NCBI GenBank assembly: GCA_003483125.1
Contig: DMWU01000281.1
Span: 1-14,402, forward strand
Source of the DNA: Erythrobacter sp.
GTDB taxonomy: Bacteria; Pseudomonadota; Alphaproteobacteria; Sphingomonadales; Sphingomonadaceae
DNA length: 14,402 nucleotides
Direction: 5' to 3'
The notes under the pieces are model-generated. The model was not told the DNA's origin. It made no database searches and was given only the letters and a program-made list of their open reading frames with translations. Of this stretch, positions 1 through 7,735 are shown one piece after another (position 1 is the first letter of the stretch; each line of letters begins with the position of its first letter). Both the position numbers and the translations under genes were made by a program.

Positions 1-2
1 CA

Positions 3-2891
3 ATGTCCAATCGATTTAACAAAGCCGCTTTGGTAGCGGGAACGTTCATGGCTGGCGCCTTGATTGCGACGCCTGCCGTGGAGCAGGACGCAGGTGATGG
101 TGTTGACGATGGGTCTGATGACGCACGAATCATTGTTACCGGTTCGCGTATTCAGCAGCGTAATGTTGACACGGCAGCTCCTATAGCAGTCGTTGAAGCT
201 GAAGAGTTTTCGCTTTCCGGCACGGTTAATGTTGAAAACGTGATTAACCAGCTCCCGCAGGTGGTGCCTGGTTTTACGTCCAACTCGAACAACCCCGGTA
301 CCGGTACTTCCACCCTAAACCTTCGCGGTCTTGGTTCGACCCGTACCCTGGTTCTGGTTAATGGCCGCCGTTGGCTGTCATATGACACCGCGCAAATCGT
401 CGACCTTAACACCATCCCGCAGTTTCTGCTTGAAAGTGTTGATGTCGTAACCGGCGGTGCTTCGGCTGTTTACGGTTCAGACGCTATGTCTGGCGTTGTT
501 AACTTCAACCTTAAGCAGGTCGATGGTATCGAACTTGGTGGTCAGTATTCGATCACTGAAGAAGGCGATGGCGATCGCTACCAAATCTATGGTGCAATCG
601 GTACTTCGTTCGATGACGGCCGAGGTAGCGCGACAGTGTTCGCTGAATACTATAATCGCTCGTCGGTTTTCCAGGGCGATCGTGACTTCTCGTTCTTCGC
701 TCTGGGCGGCGAATCTTTCGGTCTGAACCAGCTGCAGTTCGGTTCGTCGACGCTGCCAAATGGCGTTATCCGCTATTTTGGCGATGGTGATCTTACGGGG
801 ACAGATTTTGCGGCAAATAGAGCCGTGGTATTTGATGATACCCCCGGCGATTTCCGTACGCGTACTGGCGACACGTATAACTACGCGCCGGTCAACTACC
901 TGCAGATTCCGCAAGAACGTTATCTGATCGGTGGTTTTGCGGACTACGAGTTTGCGGACGGACACCGTGCGTATACTGAAGTTGCATTCGTAAATAACCG
1001 CGTGGCTCAGGAACTGGCCGCAACGCCAGTGACTGGTACATTTAACGTCAGCATGGACATTCTGCAGCAGTTCCTGTCAGCTGGTGACTTCGCTCAGATA
1101 CAGCAGCTGAATGATACTGAAACTGATGGTGACCCTGATAACATCAGCTTGTTCTTGCAGCGCCGTACTGTCGAAACTGGTGCGCGTAACTCGCTTGACG
1201 AGCGCAATGCATTCCGTGTGTTGGCAGGTGTGACCGGTGATATCACCGATAACCTCACTTATGACGCATATTACATGTATGCGCGGACGCGTAATGCGAA
1301 TGTGCAACAGGGTAATATCTCGCGTTCTGCCTTCCAGGCAGGCCTCGACGGCACAGGTACAACAATTAATGTGTTCGGTCCTGGTACATTGACGCCTGAC
1401 ATGGTGGCTGCGATCTCAATTCAGGCTCAGAATGGCGACATTTCGACCGTTGAAATTGCGTCAGCTTCTGTTTCAGGCTTCCTTGGCAATGTGTTCGGTG
1501 CAGGCGATCTAGGTTTCGCAATTGGTGCCGAATATCGCGGTGTCGGTTCTCAATTTATTCCCGACACAGCTTTGTCATCGGGTGATGTCATTGGCTTTAA
1601 CGCCGGTGACGCGACAGCAGGCTCCTACAACGTGAAGGAAATCTTTGCTGAGGTGAACCTGCCGATTTACGATAACGGTACGCAGCGACTGGAAGTTACG
1701 GGTGCTGCCCGTTACTCCGACTACTCTCTTGATAGGGTTGGCGGCGTTTGGACTTACGCTGGTGGCGTCGAATTCGACGTAGTGCCCAGCGTAAAACTGC
1801 GCGGACAATATCAGCGCGCTGTTCGTGCACCAAACGTTGGCGAATTGTTCGGCGGTCAGGCAATCGGTTTCCCTGGCGTAACCGACCCTTGTTCAACTGC
1901 TGCTGCCGCAGCTGATCCAACGATCACACAGCTATGTATCGCAACTGGCGTTCCAGCCGGTAGCGTTGGTGATCCCGGAATCCAGCTGAACGCACAGATC
2001 CCTGCTCTGTTTGGTGGTAATCCGAACTTGGGCGAGGAAACATCTGACAGTTGGACGATCGGTGTTGTGTTGCAGCCAGACTTCTTGCCTGGTCTGACAA
2101 TCACAGCCGACTACTTCGACATCAAGATCGATGGCGCGATTGCGGCAATTGGCCTGCAAACCGGTTTCGACCTGTGTTTCAATGAAATTCAGGACCTCAG
2201 TGATCCAATTTGTCAGCCTTACACCAATGTACGTAACGCTGCTGGTCAGATCACTGTCGACAACCCACCATTGGTATCGACCGCGAACATCGCAGAGCTG
2301 GGCGTGTCGGGTGTTGATCTTCAGATCAATTACACGACATCAGTGCCTTTCTCTTTGATGACCGGCGATGGCGAATCCAGCTTTGATGTGATGTTCTTGG
2401 GCACATGGACGAACGATTCATACTTCCGGCCCATTGTGACCCGTCCGGACACGTTTGAATGCGCTGGTCGGTTTGGTGCCAACTGTGGTGAGCCTACAGC
2501 GAGCTACAAGTGGACTTCACGTTTCAGTTGGAACGACGGCCCGCTAACCACGTCGGTTCGCTGGCGTCACCTCTCATCGGTGGCCGATAACGATGAAGAT
2601 GTAGATTACGCTGCATTTGGCGGTGTTGAAAACATTCCCGCCTATGATCTAATCGATCTTACATTGTCTTATGAAGCCAATGAGAACCTGACGCTTAGCT
2701 TCGGTGTGAGCAACCTGTTCAACACGTTGCCGAACGCACCAGAGTTTGCCGCCGGTGATATCTTTGTAGCGAACACCGACGCGAACAATGGTCTCCTACT
2801 TGGTGACAACCAGGAGCAGGCCAACACATATCCAAGCACTTACGACGTACTTGGTCGTGACTTCTTCGCTTCGGTAGCTCTCAAGTTCTAA
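3..2891 (+). CDS. TonB-dependent outer-membrane receptor
   Basis: This is a 962-residue TonB-dependent receptor that would import a ligand across the outer membrane using energy from TonB-ExbBD. Residues 1-25 form a signal peptide (basic start, hydrophobic core, likely cleavage after ATPA). A TonB-box-like segment follows at about 41-47 (ARIIVTG). The plug domain (about 48-190) carries NLRGLGSTRTLVLVNGRR and VVTGGASAVYGSDAMSGVVNF, both typical of sphingomonad and caulobacter receptors. The rest is a beta-barrel ending in FASVALKF with the terminal Phe expected for BAM-assembled proteins. Paired cysteines occur in presumed extracellular loops (near DPCS...LCIA, DLCF...PICQ and FECA...NCGE). 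Many GGT, GTT and CGT codons contrast with the GGC/GTC-rich neighbours, consistent with high expression. The start is the first ATG, and only two bases precede it, so its ribosome site is out of view. The substrate is unknown; no siderophore-specific feature was recognised. Confidence 0.95.
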   Translation: MSNRFNKAALVAGTFMAGALIATPAVEQDAGDGVDDGSDDARIIVTGSRIQQRNVDTAAPIAVVEAEEFSLSGTVNVENVINQLPQVVPGFTSNSNNPGTGTSTLNLRGLGSTRTLVLVNGRRWLSYDTAQIVDLNTIPQFLLESVDVVTGGASAVYGSDAMSGVVNFNLKQVDGIELGGQYSITEEGDGDRYQIYGAIGTSFDDGRGSATVFAEYYNRSSVFQGDRDFSFFALGGESFGLNQLQFGSSTLPNGVIRYFGDGDLTGTDFAANRAVVFDDTPGDFRTRTGDTYNYAPVNYLQIPQERYLIGGFADYEFADGHRAYTEVAFVNNRVAQELAATPVTGTFNVSMDILQQFLSAGDFAQIQQLNDTETDGDPDNISLFLQRRTVETGARNSLDERNAFRVLAGVTGDITDNLTYDAYYMYARTRNANVQQGNISRSAFQAGLDGTGTTINVFGPGTLTPDMVAAISIQAQNGDISTVEIASASVSGFLGNVFGAGDLGFAIGAEYRGVGSQFIPDTALSSGDVIGFNAGDATAGSYNVKEIFAEVNLPIYDNGTQRLEVTGAARYSDYSLDRVGGVWTYAGGVEFDVVPSVKLRGQYQRAVRAPNVGELFGGQAIGFPGVTDPCSTAAAAADPTITQLCIATGVPAGSVGDPGIQLNAQIPALFGGNPNLGEETSDSWTIGVVLQPDFLPGLTITADYFDIKIDGAIAAIGLQTGFDLCFNEIQDLSDPICQPYTNVRNAAGQITVDNPPLVSTANIAELGVSGVDLQINYTTSVPFSLMTGDGESSFDVMFLGTWTNDSYFRPIVTRPDTFECAGRFGANCGEPTASYKWTSRFSWNDGPLTTSVRWRHLSSVADNDEDVDYAAFGGVENIPAYDLIDLTLSYEANENLTLSFGVSNLFNTLPNAPEFAAGDIFVANTDANNGLLLGDNQEQANTYPSTYDVLGRDFFASVALKF

Positions 2892-2922
2892 GAACTCGAA
2901 AGCGCGAAAGCGTAACGAAAAT

Positions 2923-2953
2923 GGGCGGCGGACCATGGTCCGTCGCCCTTTTT
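2923..2953. terminator. Bidirectional intrinsic terminator between convergent genes
   Basis: An 11-bp stem (arms at 2923-2933 and 2938-2948, with one G-U pair) closes a CATG loop and is followed directly by five T residues on the + strand. On the - strand the same stem is followed by ATTTT. It lies 31 bases after the receptor stop codon and about 60 bases beyond the stop of the opposing methyltransferase gene. It can therefore end transcription from both sides. Confidence 0.9.
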
Positions 2954-3011
2954 CTATGCCTTGCAGGCTTGAATGAAATAGAGGGCGGCAAAGCCTCCGT
3001 TTTGCGGGCCC

Positions 3012-3923
3012 TTAGCTGTGTGAAAGTATACGGAAATCGGCGAAAGGCTGGGAACTGTCTGCCTCGACTACCGCTTCGATACTAGACTGCTTTAAACCGC
3101 CCTTCTCAAGCGCCTGCAGGAATTTCGTCTCGTCCGAAGTCTGCTTGCAGGCTGCCTCTAGCGATGCGATGCGCCCTATTTCATTGCGGGCCTGATCTGC
3201 AATCATATCCAGTGTTTGGGCAACATGGACCGAATGTTGGCGTGCGCCCATAATCATGGTCCGGCGTATCGCCTCTGAAATCTCCCACGCAGCTGATCCT
3301 TGGCCAAATAGTCGCGCGCCCTCTGCCGGACAATGCTTGATTTTTGGAGCCAGTAGCTGCAATCCTGCGGAACGCGCGGCGAGGCTGCGTTTGGCGGTGG
3401 CAAACAGGTCTTGCGTTTCGAAGACCCAGTTAATCTGTTCGCGCCGCCGCAAATTGTGTTCCAGTATCGGCCCGTCGATCCGGTGCGTCATTAGCGCGAT
3501 CTTGCCGCCTTTTGCGACTACCCTGGCGAGTTCCGCCGCGGCGAGTGCGACATCGCCATATTCGAAGCCGAACTGGCTGGCAGCGGCTGCAAACTTCCCT
3601 TCAGGGAACGGCAAAGACTCCATCGTGGTCCCCGCCCGGAACTTGGTCCCCTTGGGTGGGTCGGGAAGTTCTGGCGCCATATCGACGCCCTGCAATTTTA
3701 GGTCACGGCGCTTGCTCAACATCCAGGCCATGACGCGGCCATCCCCTGTCGCGATATCTATGACGCGGGCATTGCGCGGCAGCAACTGGGCGAAGCGATA
3801 CCAGGCGGCACGCTGTTGAGCGTCGATGCCTTGCCATTTTGCCGGCAGGCAGCCGCCATCTTGCCCCGATTGTCTGTTGCGGGCCCAGAAATCGCTCCAG
3901 GCCTTGTCATGCGGGGAACTCAT
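3012..3923 (-). CDS. Class I SAM-dependent methyltransferase, last gene of the oxygenase operon
   Basis: This 303-residue protein has a Rossmann-type methyltransferase core. Motif I is VIDIATGDGRV at 54-64 (SAM-binding glycines), and an acidic residue ends strand 2 at QGVDMAPEL (about D81). The stretch LPFPEGKFAAAASQFGFEY at about 104-122 fits motif IV, and LARVVAKGGKIALMTH at 132-147 fits the following helix and strand. It resembles the UbiE/Methyltransf_11 group. The C-terminal 150 residues, rich in charged helices, are not recognised and may hold the substrate site. Its ATG overlaps the stop of the upstream TPR-oxygenase gene by four bases (ATGA), which indicates translational coupling and a shared job. 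No signal peptide is present, so it is cytoplasmic. The methyl acceptor is unknown; a protein, peptide or small-molecule target is possible. Confidence 0.82.
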   Translation of the reverse strand: MSSPHDKAWSDFWARNRQSGQDGGCLPAKWQGIDAQQRAAWYRFAQLLPRNARVIDIATGDGRVMAWMLSKRRDLKLQGVDMAPELPDPPKGTKFRAGTTMESLPFPEGKFAAAASQFGFEYGDVALAAAELARVVAKGGKIALMTHRIDGPILEHNLRRREQINWVFETQDLFATAKRSLAARSAGLQLLAPKIKHCPAEGARLFGQGSAAWEISEAIRRTMIMGARQHSVHVAQTLDMIADQARNEIGRIASLEAACKQTSDETKFLQALEKGGLKQSSIEAVVEADSSQPFADFRILSHS

Positions 3924-5629
3924 TGCGGCGTACCCTTCTGCAGGTTCACATCGAAAGCGACCGTCATACGCCGGTCTCCACGGAAAGGTCTCGTTCCGTG
4001 GTAAAGTGTGCTTGGGAACAAAGCTAAATGCCCCTCTTTCGGTTCGATTGTTTTCAGAGGCCCAATTTCGAGGCCCAAATCTTTTGCCGGTCGCCCGATC
4101 TCAAGCCAGCCGGCTTTCGGATCATCGCCGCGGTCCTTGGGTAACTCAAGATAAAGGGCCGATGAAACAATGCCTTGTGGGTGGATATGTGATGCGTGGA
4201 AATCGCCGCCTCCGGCGAGGCGCACCGACCATGCGCCTTCCATTGCCCATTGCAATTCGCGTGTTCGCAGGAGTGGGTGTTTGGCATCTTGTGGGGGTAG
4301 CGCCTGCCGGTAATCCTCGACAGTTTCCATTATTGCTTCCTTCAACCTCGCCAGCAGGGGTTCAGGGCGAGCGAACAGATTGCCGCGTGTCTGCGTGCCC
4401 CCTCGCAAGGACTGCCCCAGTGGGAAGGTCGATCGATCATGCAATTCGTGCATGAAGGGGACGACCTCCGGCAACAGGGTTTCAGCATCGCGGAGCGGGC
4501 GCAACTGCACGAGGCCTTCCTGCTCCTGGAGCCACACCGACTTGGGATCCTGACCCAGGCGCCAAACCACGCCGCGAATTGCCCAGGCAGAGATATTCCA
4601 CGGATCCTGCGCCAGTATCTTCTCGACAAGGTTATTCGCGCGCTCGACTTCGCCTATCCTGATCCGATGGCGGGCCTCCTGAAGCCAGCGATTGTCATCT
4701 TGCTGCTCTAATTTTGCAAAGATCGCCTCGGCGCGATCCAACTGCCCCGATGAGCTTGCATGGACGGCCTCGAGGAAGGTGAAATGGGCGTTTGCAGGAA
4801 ATGCCTTCTGCGCCTCGACGGCGACCTCAGCCGCCTTTTCGTCAAAATCGAGGCTCGCCAAGGTGGCGCACCATTCAGAATAGATACTTGGATCCTGCGG
4901 AACCAGCTTCGCTGCTGCGCCGTAGTGAGAGGAGAAGTCAGTTTCGCTGGCAGAAAGGCGCAACTGGGCTAAGAAACGCAAGCCTTCGGCCCATCCCGGC
5001 GCCTGCTGGACAATCGCCTCGGCAATTTGTCGCGCTCCATTGGTATCTCCGGCGACATCAAGTGCTTGTGCCTTACCGAGCCATGCGTCTGCGTCCCCGC
5101 TATTGACCGCCAGCGCTCGATCGAACCATTGCACAGCCTGGTCGTCGCCACGCTCGATCGCGACCCTTGCGCGGCCGTGCAGGGCGAGGGGGCGTTGCGG
5201 CTCGATAGCAAGCGCGTGGTCATACCATTCCTGGGCTTCTGCCAACAGGTTGGCACCCCGGGCGGCATTTCCACGCGTCGAACAATAGACTGCCAGCTTG
5301 CGCCCGTTCGTTTCCACTCGTCTCAGGACATCCAAGGCATGGTGATGCCGGTCGGCAGCTGAAAGGGCTATGGCATGGTTGATTGCATATTGCGTACTTT
5401 GCGGCTCAAGCGCAGCGGCATTACCGAAATGCATGATGGCCGACACGGCATCACCCGATTTCAGGTAAATGTCGCCGGCAGTATTGGCGAGTTGCGCGTG
5501 GTTTGGGTGCTTCTCCAGACCCTCCTCTAGCGCCGATAATGCGCCTGCAGTGTCACCAGTTCTGAACGCACCAATCGCGCGATCACGAAACTGCTGTGGT
5601 CCCAGATCGATCACCGGTCCCGCAGCCAT
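3920..5629 (-). CDS. TPR-repeat protein with C-terminal 2OG-Fe(II) oxygenase domain
   Basis: This 569-residue two-part protein is probably cytoplasmic. Residues from about 12 to 350 are alpha-helical tetratricopeptide repeats, for example around 24-76, 128-175 and 180-212, with typical A/G/Y/P spacing such as ALAIEPQRPLALHGRA. These repeats would bind a protein or peptide partner. Residues from about 390 to 565 match the putative 2OG-Fe(II) oxygenase family (PF13759-like). They include DFHASHIHPQG (478-486, candidate iron ligands H481 and H483), the strand SSALYLELP, then LFPSTLYHGTRPF with distal ligand H544, and RRMTVAFD with a basic residue (R553/R554) suited to 2-oxoglutarate. The ATG start at 5629 overlaps the upstream oxygenase gene by 19 bases. 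An in-frame GTG at 5614 would give a 4-base GTGA overlap instead. Neither has a strong ribosome site. The downstream methyltransferase gene overlaps by four bases. The hydroxylation target is not known. Confidence 0.85.
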   Translation of the reverse strand: MAAGPVIDLGPQQFRDRAIGAFRTGDTAGALSALEEGLEKHPNHAQLANTAGDIYLKSGDAVSAIMHFGNAAALEPQSTQYAINHAIALSAADRHHHALDVLRRVETNGRKLAVYCSTRGNAARGANLLAEAQEWYDHALAIEPQRPLALHGRARVAIERGDDQAVQWFDRALAVNSGDADAWLGKAQALDVAGDTNGARQIAEAIVQQAPGWAEGLRFLAQLRLSASETDFSSHYGAAAKLVPQDPSIYSEWCATLASLDFDEKAAEVAVEAQKAFPANAHFTFLEAVHASSSGQLDRAEAIFAKLEQQDDNRWLQEARHRIRIGEVERANNLVEKILAQDPWNISAWAIRGVVWRLGQDPKSVWLQEQEGLVQLRPLRDAETLLPEVVPFMHELHDRSTFPLGQSLRGGTQTRGNLFARPEPLLARLKEAIMETVEDYRQALPPQDAKHPLLRTRELQWAMEGAWSVRLAGGGDFHASHIHPQGIVSSALYLELPKDRGDDPKAGWLEIGRPAKDLGLEIGPLKTIEPKEGHLALFPSTLYHGTRPFRGDRRMTVAFDVNLQKGTPQ

Positions 5630-6348
5630 CCTGTAATTGCCAACCGGCCGACAGGCGCAAAGGGCGGCACATAGGAAACATTGTGTTTGGCTGGCACAGC
5701 AAACATATTGAGCGCGTTGAAACGCGGGCGGTAACCGTGGATGATATCGCCTTCCTCATCGAGGAAATTCAGATAGCCCCCCCAATCAGGCTTCCAATCA
5801 TCCAGTGTGAAATTCATCACATAGGCGACGCGCCACCCCTCGGCGACATGGCTGTCGATATGAACGCCCAAATAGTGCTGTTGTGCAAACAGCGTAGCTT
5901 GGCCGTCAGCTTTGACCAGTTCAGGCATTCCGCAAACGTCACGCGCCAATTGCAGGAATTCCTCGGTGTTCAGATATTCCAGCAAGAGATCATGCGGCCC
6001 GTCGGGATTCCATTTCTCCATGTATCCTTGGACGAGTGAATATTGCGCGAAATGAAAACCGTAACCGCCCTGCGCAGTCTCCTGCATTGCCTTATTGACG
6101 TTTTCCTGTGCCCTTTGTTTGCCCGCCGGTTCGCTCAGTTCTTTGGCCAGGACCTGTTGCGGTTCGCCCTTTTCGCCAGCCTGCGATGCGAGGCCCCACT
6201 GCGTGTGGTTGCCCAGGATCATTCGGATCTCTTCGGCCGTCTCCCTGGTCAGCACATCCCTGATCTGGACACGTCGATCCCTGGCGAACGCCTCAGCCAG
6301 CGCTGCCCGGTCAAGATCCGGATTAATCTCAAACAATTTTGTGGACAT
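5611..6348 (-). CDS. 2OG-Fe(II) dioxygenase, prolyl-4-hydroxylase-like
   Basis: This 245-residue, presumably cytoplasmic Fe(II)/2-oxoglutarate-dependent dioxygenase has the double-stranded beta-helix signature. The facial triad is H163-x-D165 in QQHYLGVHIDSH plus H222 in VPAKHNVSYV, and R235 in VGRLAITGW would bind 2-oxoglutarate. It resembles the prolyl-hydroxylase / SM-20 / Ofd1-type group, whose members hydroxylate proteins, peptides or free amino acids. I chose the ATG at 6348 (MSTKLFE) because GAGG lies about seven bases upstream. The frame stays open to an ATG at 6408, but that start has no ribosome site and would add a hydrophobic leader across an inverted repeat. It is the first gene of the operon with the TPR-oxygenase and methyltransferase genes, and the second gene overlaps its end. 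Two oxygenases of different families in one operon suggest sequential or paired modification of one target; this is inference. Confidence 0.88.
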   Translation of the reverse strand: MSTKLFEINPDLDRAALAEAFARDRRVQIRDVLTRETAEEIRMILGNHTQWGLASQAGEKGEPQQVLAKELSEPAGKQRAQENVNKAMQETAQGGYGFHFAQYSLVQGYMEKWNPDGPHDLLLEYLNTEEFLQLARDVCGMPELVKADGQATLFAQQHYLGVHIDSHVAEGWRVAYVMNFTLDDWKPDWGGYLNFLDEEGDIIHGYRPRFNALNMFAVPAKHNVSYVPPFAPVGRLAITGWLRDR

Positions 6349-6366
6349 GGGCCTCGTATACTCGGA

Positions 6367-6390
6367 ATTTTGAGACTGAATAATCAAAAT
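6367..6390. promoter_or_regulatory. Inverted repeat upstream of the oxygenase operon
   Basis: Perfect 7-base arms ATTTTGA (6367-6373) and TCAAAAT (6384-6390) are separated by 10 bases. The repeat sits 19-42 bases before the chosen start of the - strand oxygenase gene. That is where an operator overlapping or following its promoter would lie. A weak - strand promoter can be proposed just upstream (TTGCCA and TACTAT, 15-base spacing). The arms are AT-rich in a GC-rich setting. The binding protein is unknown, and chance symmetry is possible. Confidence 0.35.
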
Positions 6391-6486
6391 GACCAATAGT
6401 AGAGCCATGGCACAAATGGCAACCCGACTGACGTAAACGGAAACTTGCTTGACCCGCTATGTGGCGCTGCTAACTGATTGGCCCAC

Positions 6487-6502
6487 ACTTAGCTAACTAA
6501 GT
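6487..6502. promoter_or_regulatory. Inverted repeat, candidate operator of the thiolase operon
   Basis: ACTTAG-CTAA-CTAAGT is a perfect 6-base inverted repeat with a 4-base spacer, 22 bases before the thiolase ATG. A weak promoter can be drawn just upstream: TTGACC at 6449-6454 and TAACTG at 6471-6476, with 16-base spacing. The repeat would then cover the transcription start region, a good place for a repressor. MarR-family dimers bind palindromes of about this size, and a MarR gene ends the gene group, but the repeat near that gene has a different sequence. The ribosome site GGAG follows at about 6514. Confidence 0.35.
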
Positions 6503-6524
6503 CAAAATTTTTTGGAGTTGGGAA

Positions 6525-7697
6525 ATGCCTACAGCCTATATTGTCGATGCAGTACGTACAGCTGGCGGGAGGCGTGGCGGACGCCTGGCCGGTGTCCATC
6601 CGGTTGACCTGTTATCCAAGTCGCCCGACACGGGTGTCGAGCGCCGCGGGATCGATCCGAACGCAATTGACGATGTAATCACTGGCTGCGTTACGCAGGC
6701 GGGTGAGCAGGCAATGCAGGTGGGCCGCATGGGCGTGCTTGCCAGCAAGAATTTGCCGGACTCAACTCCGGCCGTCACCATTGATCGCCAATGCGGATCA
6801 TCGCAGCAGGCGATCCAGTTTGCAGCGCAGGCTGTGATGAGCGGTACGCAGGATGCCGTGATTGCAAGCGGTGTCGAAAGCATGAGTCGCGTGCCTATGG
6901 GGAGCAATGCCATGTTCCATATGAAAGAAGGGCTTGGCCATTACATGTCGCCCCAATTGCAAGAAAAGTATCCGGGCATCCAATTCTCGCAATTCATGGG
7001 CGCGGAAATGATCGTGAAGAAACATGGCTTCACCAAGGAAGATCTCGACCGGTTTGCGCTTGCCAGCCATGAAAAGGCCATCGCCGCAACCAATTCCGGC
7101 GCTTTCGAGAATGAAGTGTTGCCGGTCGAGGTGGAAACGCCAGAGGGCGACCAGATGCATACAGTTGACGAAGGCATTCGTTTCGACGCCTCGCTTGAAG
7201 GTATCGCCGGCGTCAAACTGTTGAGCGAAGATGGCGCGATTACTGCGGCGTCATCCAGCCAGATCTGCGACGGCTCCTCCGCGGCGCTGATCGTGAGCGA
7301 AGAGGCGCTCAAACGTCACAACCTCGCGCCGATGGCGCGTATTATTAACCGTACCGTGACGGCGGGCGATCCCGTGATCATGTTGGAAGAGCCTCTATTT
7401 GCCACCGATCGCGCTCTTGAGCGCGCAGGTATGAAAATGGATGATATCGACCTGTACGAAGTGAATGAGGCATTTGCCCCCGTTCCGCTCGCATGGCTGA
7501 AGCACACTGGTGCAGATCCGGATAAGCTAAACGTAAATGGTGGTGCTATCGCGCTGGGTCACCCGCTGGGCGCATCAGGTACCAAGCTGATGTCGACATT
7601 GGTCCATGCGCTGAAGGCGCGCGGCAAGAAATATGGTCTGCAAACGATGTGCGAAGGCGGCGGTGTCGCCAATGTTTCGATTATCGAGGCCCTTTAA
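6525..7697 (+). CDS. Acetyl-CoA C-acyltransferase (thiolase)
   Basis: This 390-residue thiolase is close to the usual length of about 390-400. It would catalyse reversible cleavage of 3-ketoacyl-CoA with CoA, or the reverse condensation, in the cytoplasm. The nucleophile is C90 in IDRQCGSSQQA. The other active-site elements are NEAF (about 314-317), H346 in GHPLGASGT and C376 in CEGGGVAN. The full catalytic set is present. The start has GGAG about 10 bases upstream. An oddity is the helix at about 29-41 (LLSKSPDTGVERR), where Pro and Gly replace hydrophobic residues usual in the family. The gene is followed after 38 bases by an HSD10-like dehydrogenase, the enzyme that would supply its 3-keto substrate, so the two are probably cotranscribed. 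Chain-length preference (acetoacetyl versus longer) cannot be told from sequence alone. Confidence 0.93.
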   Translation: MPTAYIVDAVRTAGGRRGGRLAGVHPVDLLSKSPDTGVERRGIDPNAIDDVITGCVTQAGEQAMQVGRMGVLASKNLPDSTPAVTIDRQCGSSQQAIQFAAQAVMSGTQDAVIASGVESMSRVPMGSNAMFHMKEGLGHYMSPQLQEKYPGIQFSQFMGAEMIVKKHGFTKEDLDRFALASHEKAIAATNSGAFENEVLPVEVETPEGDQMHTVDEGIRFDASLEGIAGVKLLSEDGAITAASSSQICDGSSAALIVSEEALKRHNLAPMARIINRTVTAGDPVIMLEEPLFATDRALERAGMKMDDIDLYEVNEAFAPVPLAWLKHTGADPDKLNVNGGAIALGHPLGASGTKLMSTLVHALKARGKKYGLQTMCEGGGVANVSIIEAL

Positions 7698-7735
7698 GAA
7701 CAACTGAAGATTGAAGAACCGAGAGGAAATTTCTC

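Noticed and set aside
2971..3011. A second hairpin just after the methyltransferase stop (GGC-AAA-GCC region)
   Set aside because: The stem is short with mismatches and no T-run on the - strand. The strong hairpin at 2923-2948 explains termination better.
3826..4455. A 209-codon open frame on the + strand
   Set aside because: It lies wholly antisense to the TPR-oxygenase and methyltransferase genes, which show clear domain motifs. The predicted protein is Arg/Pro-rich and low in recognisable motifs, typical of a shadow frame in GC-rich DNA.
6349..6408. A 20-residue hydrophobic N-terminal extension of the first oxygenase (start at 6408), which resembles a membrane anchor
   Set aside because: There is no ribosome site before that ATG. 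The internal ATG at 6348 has GAGG at good spacing, and the extension runs through an inverted repeat and probable promoter DNA.
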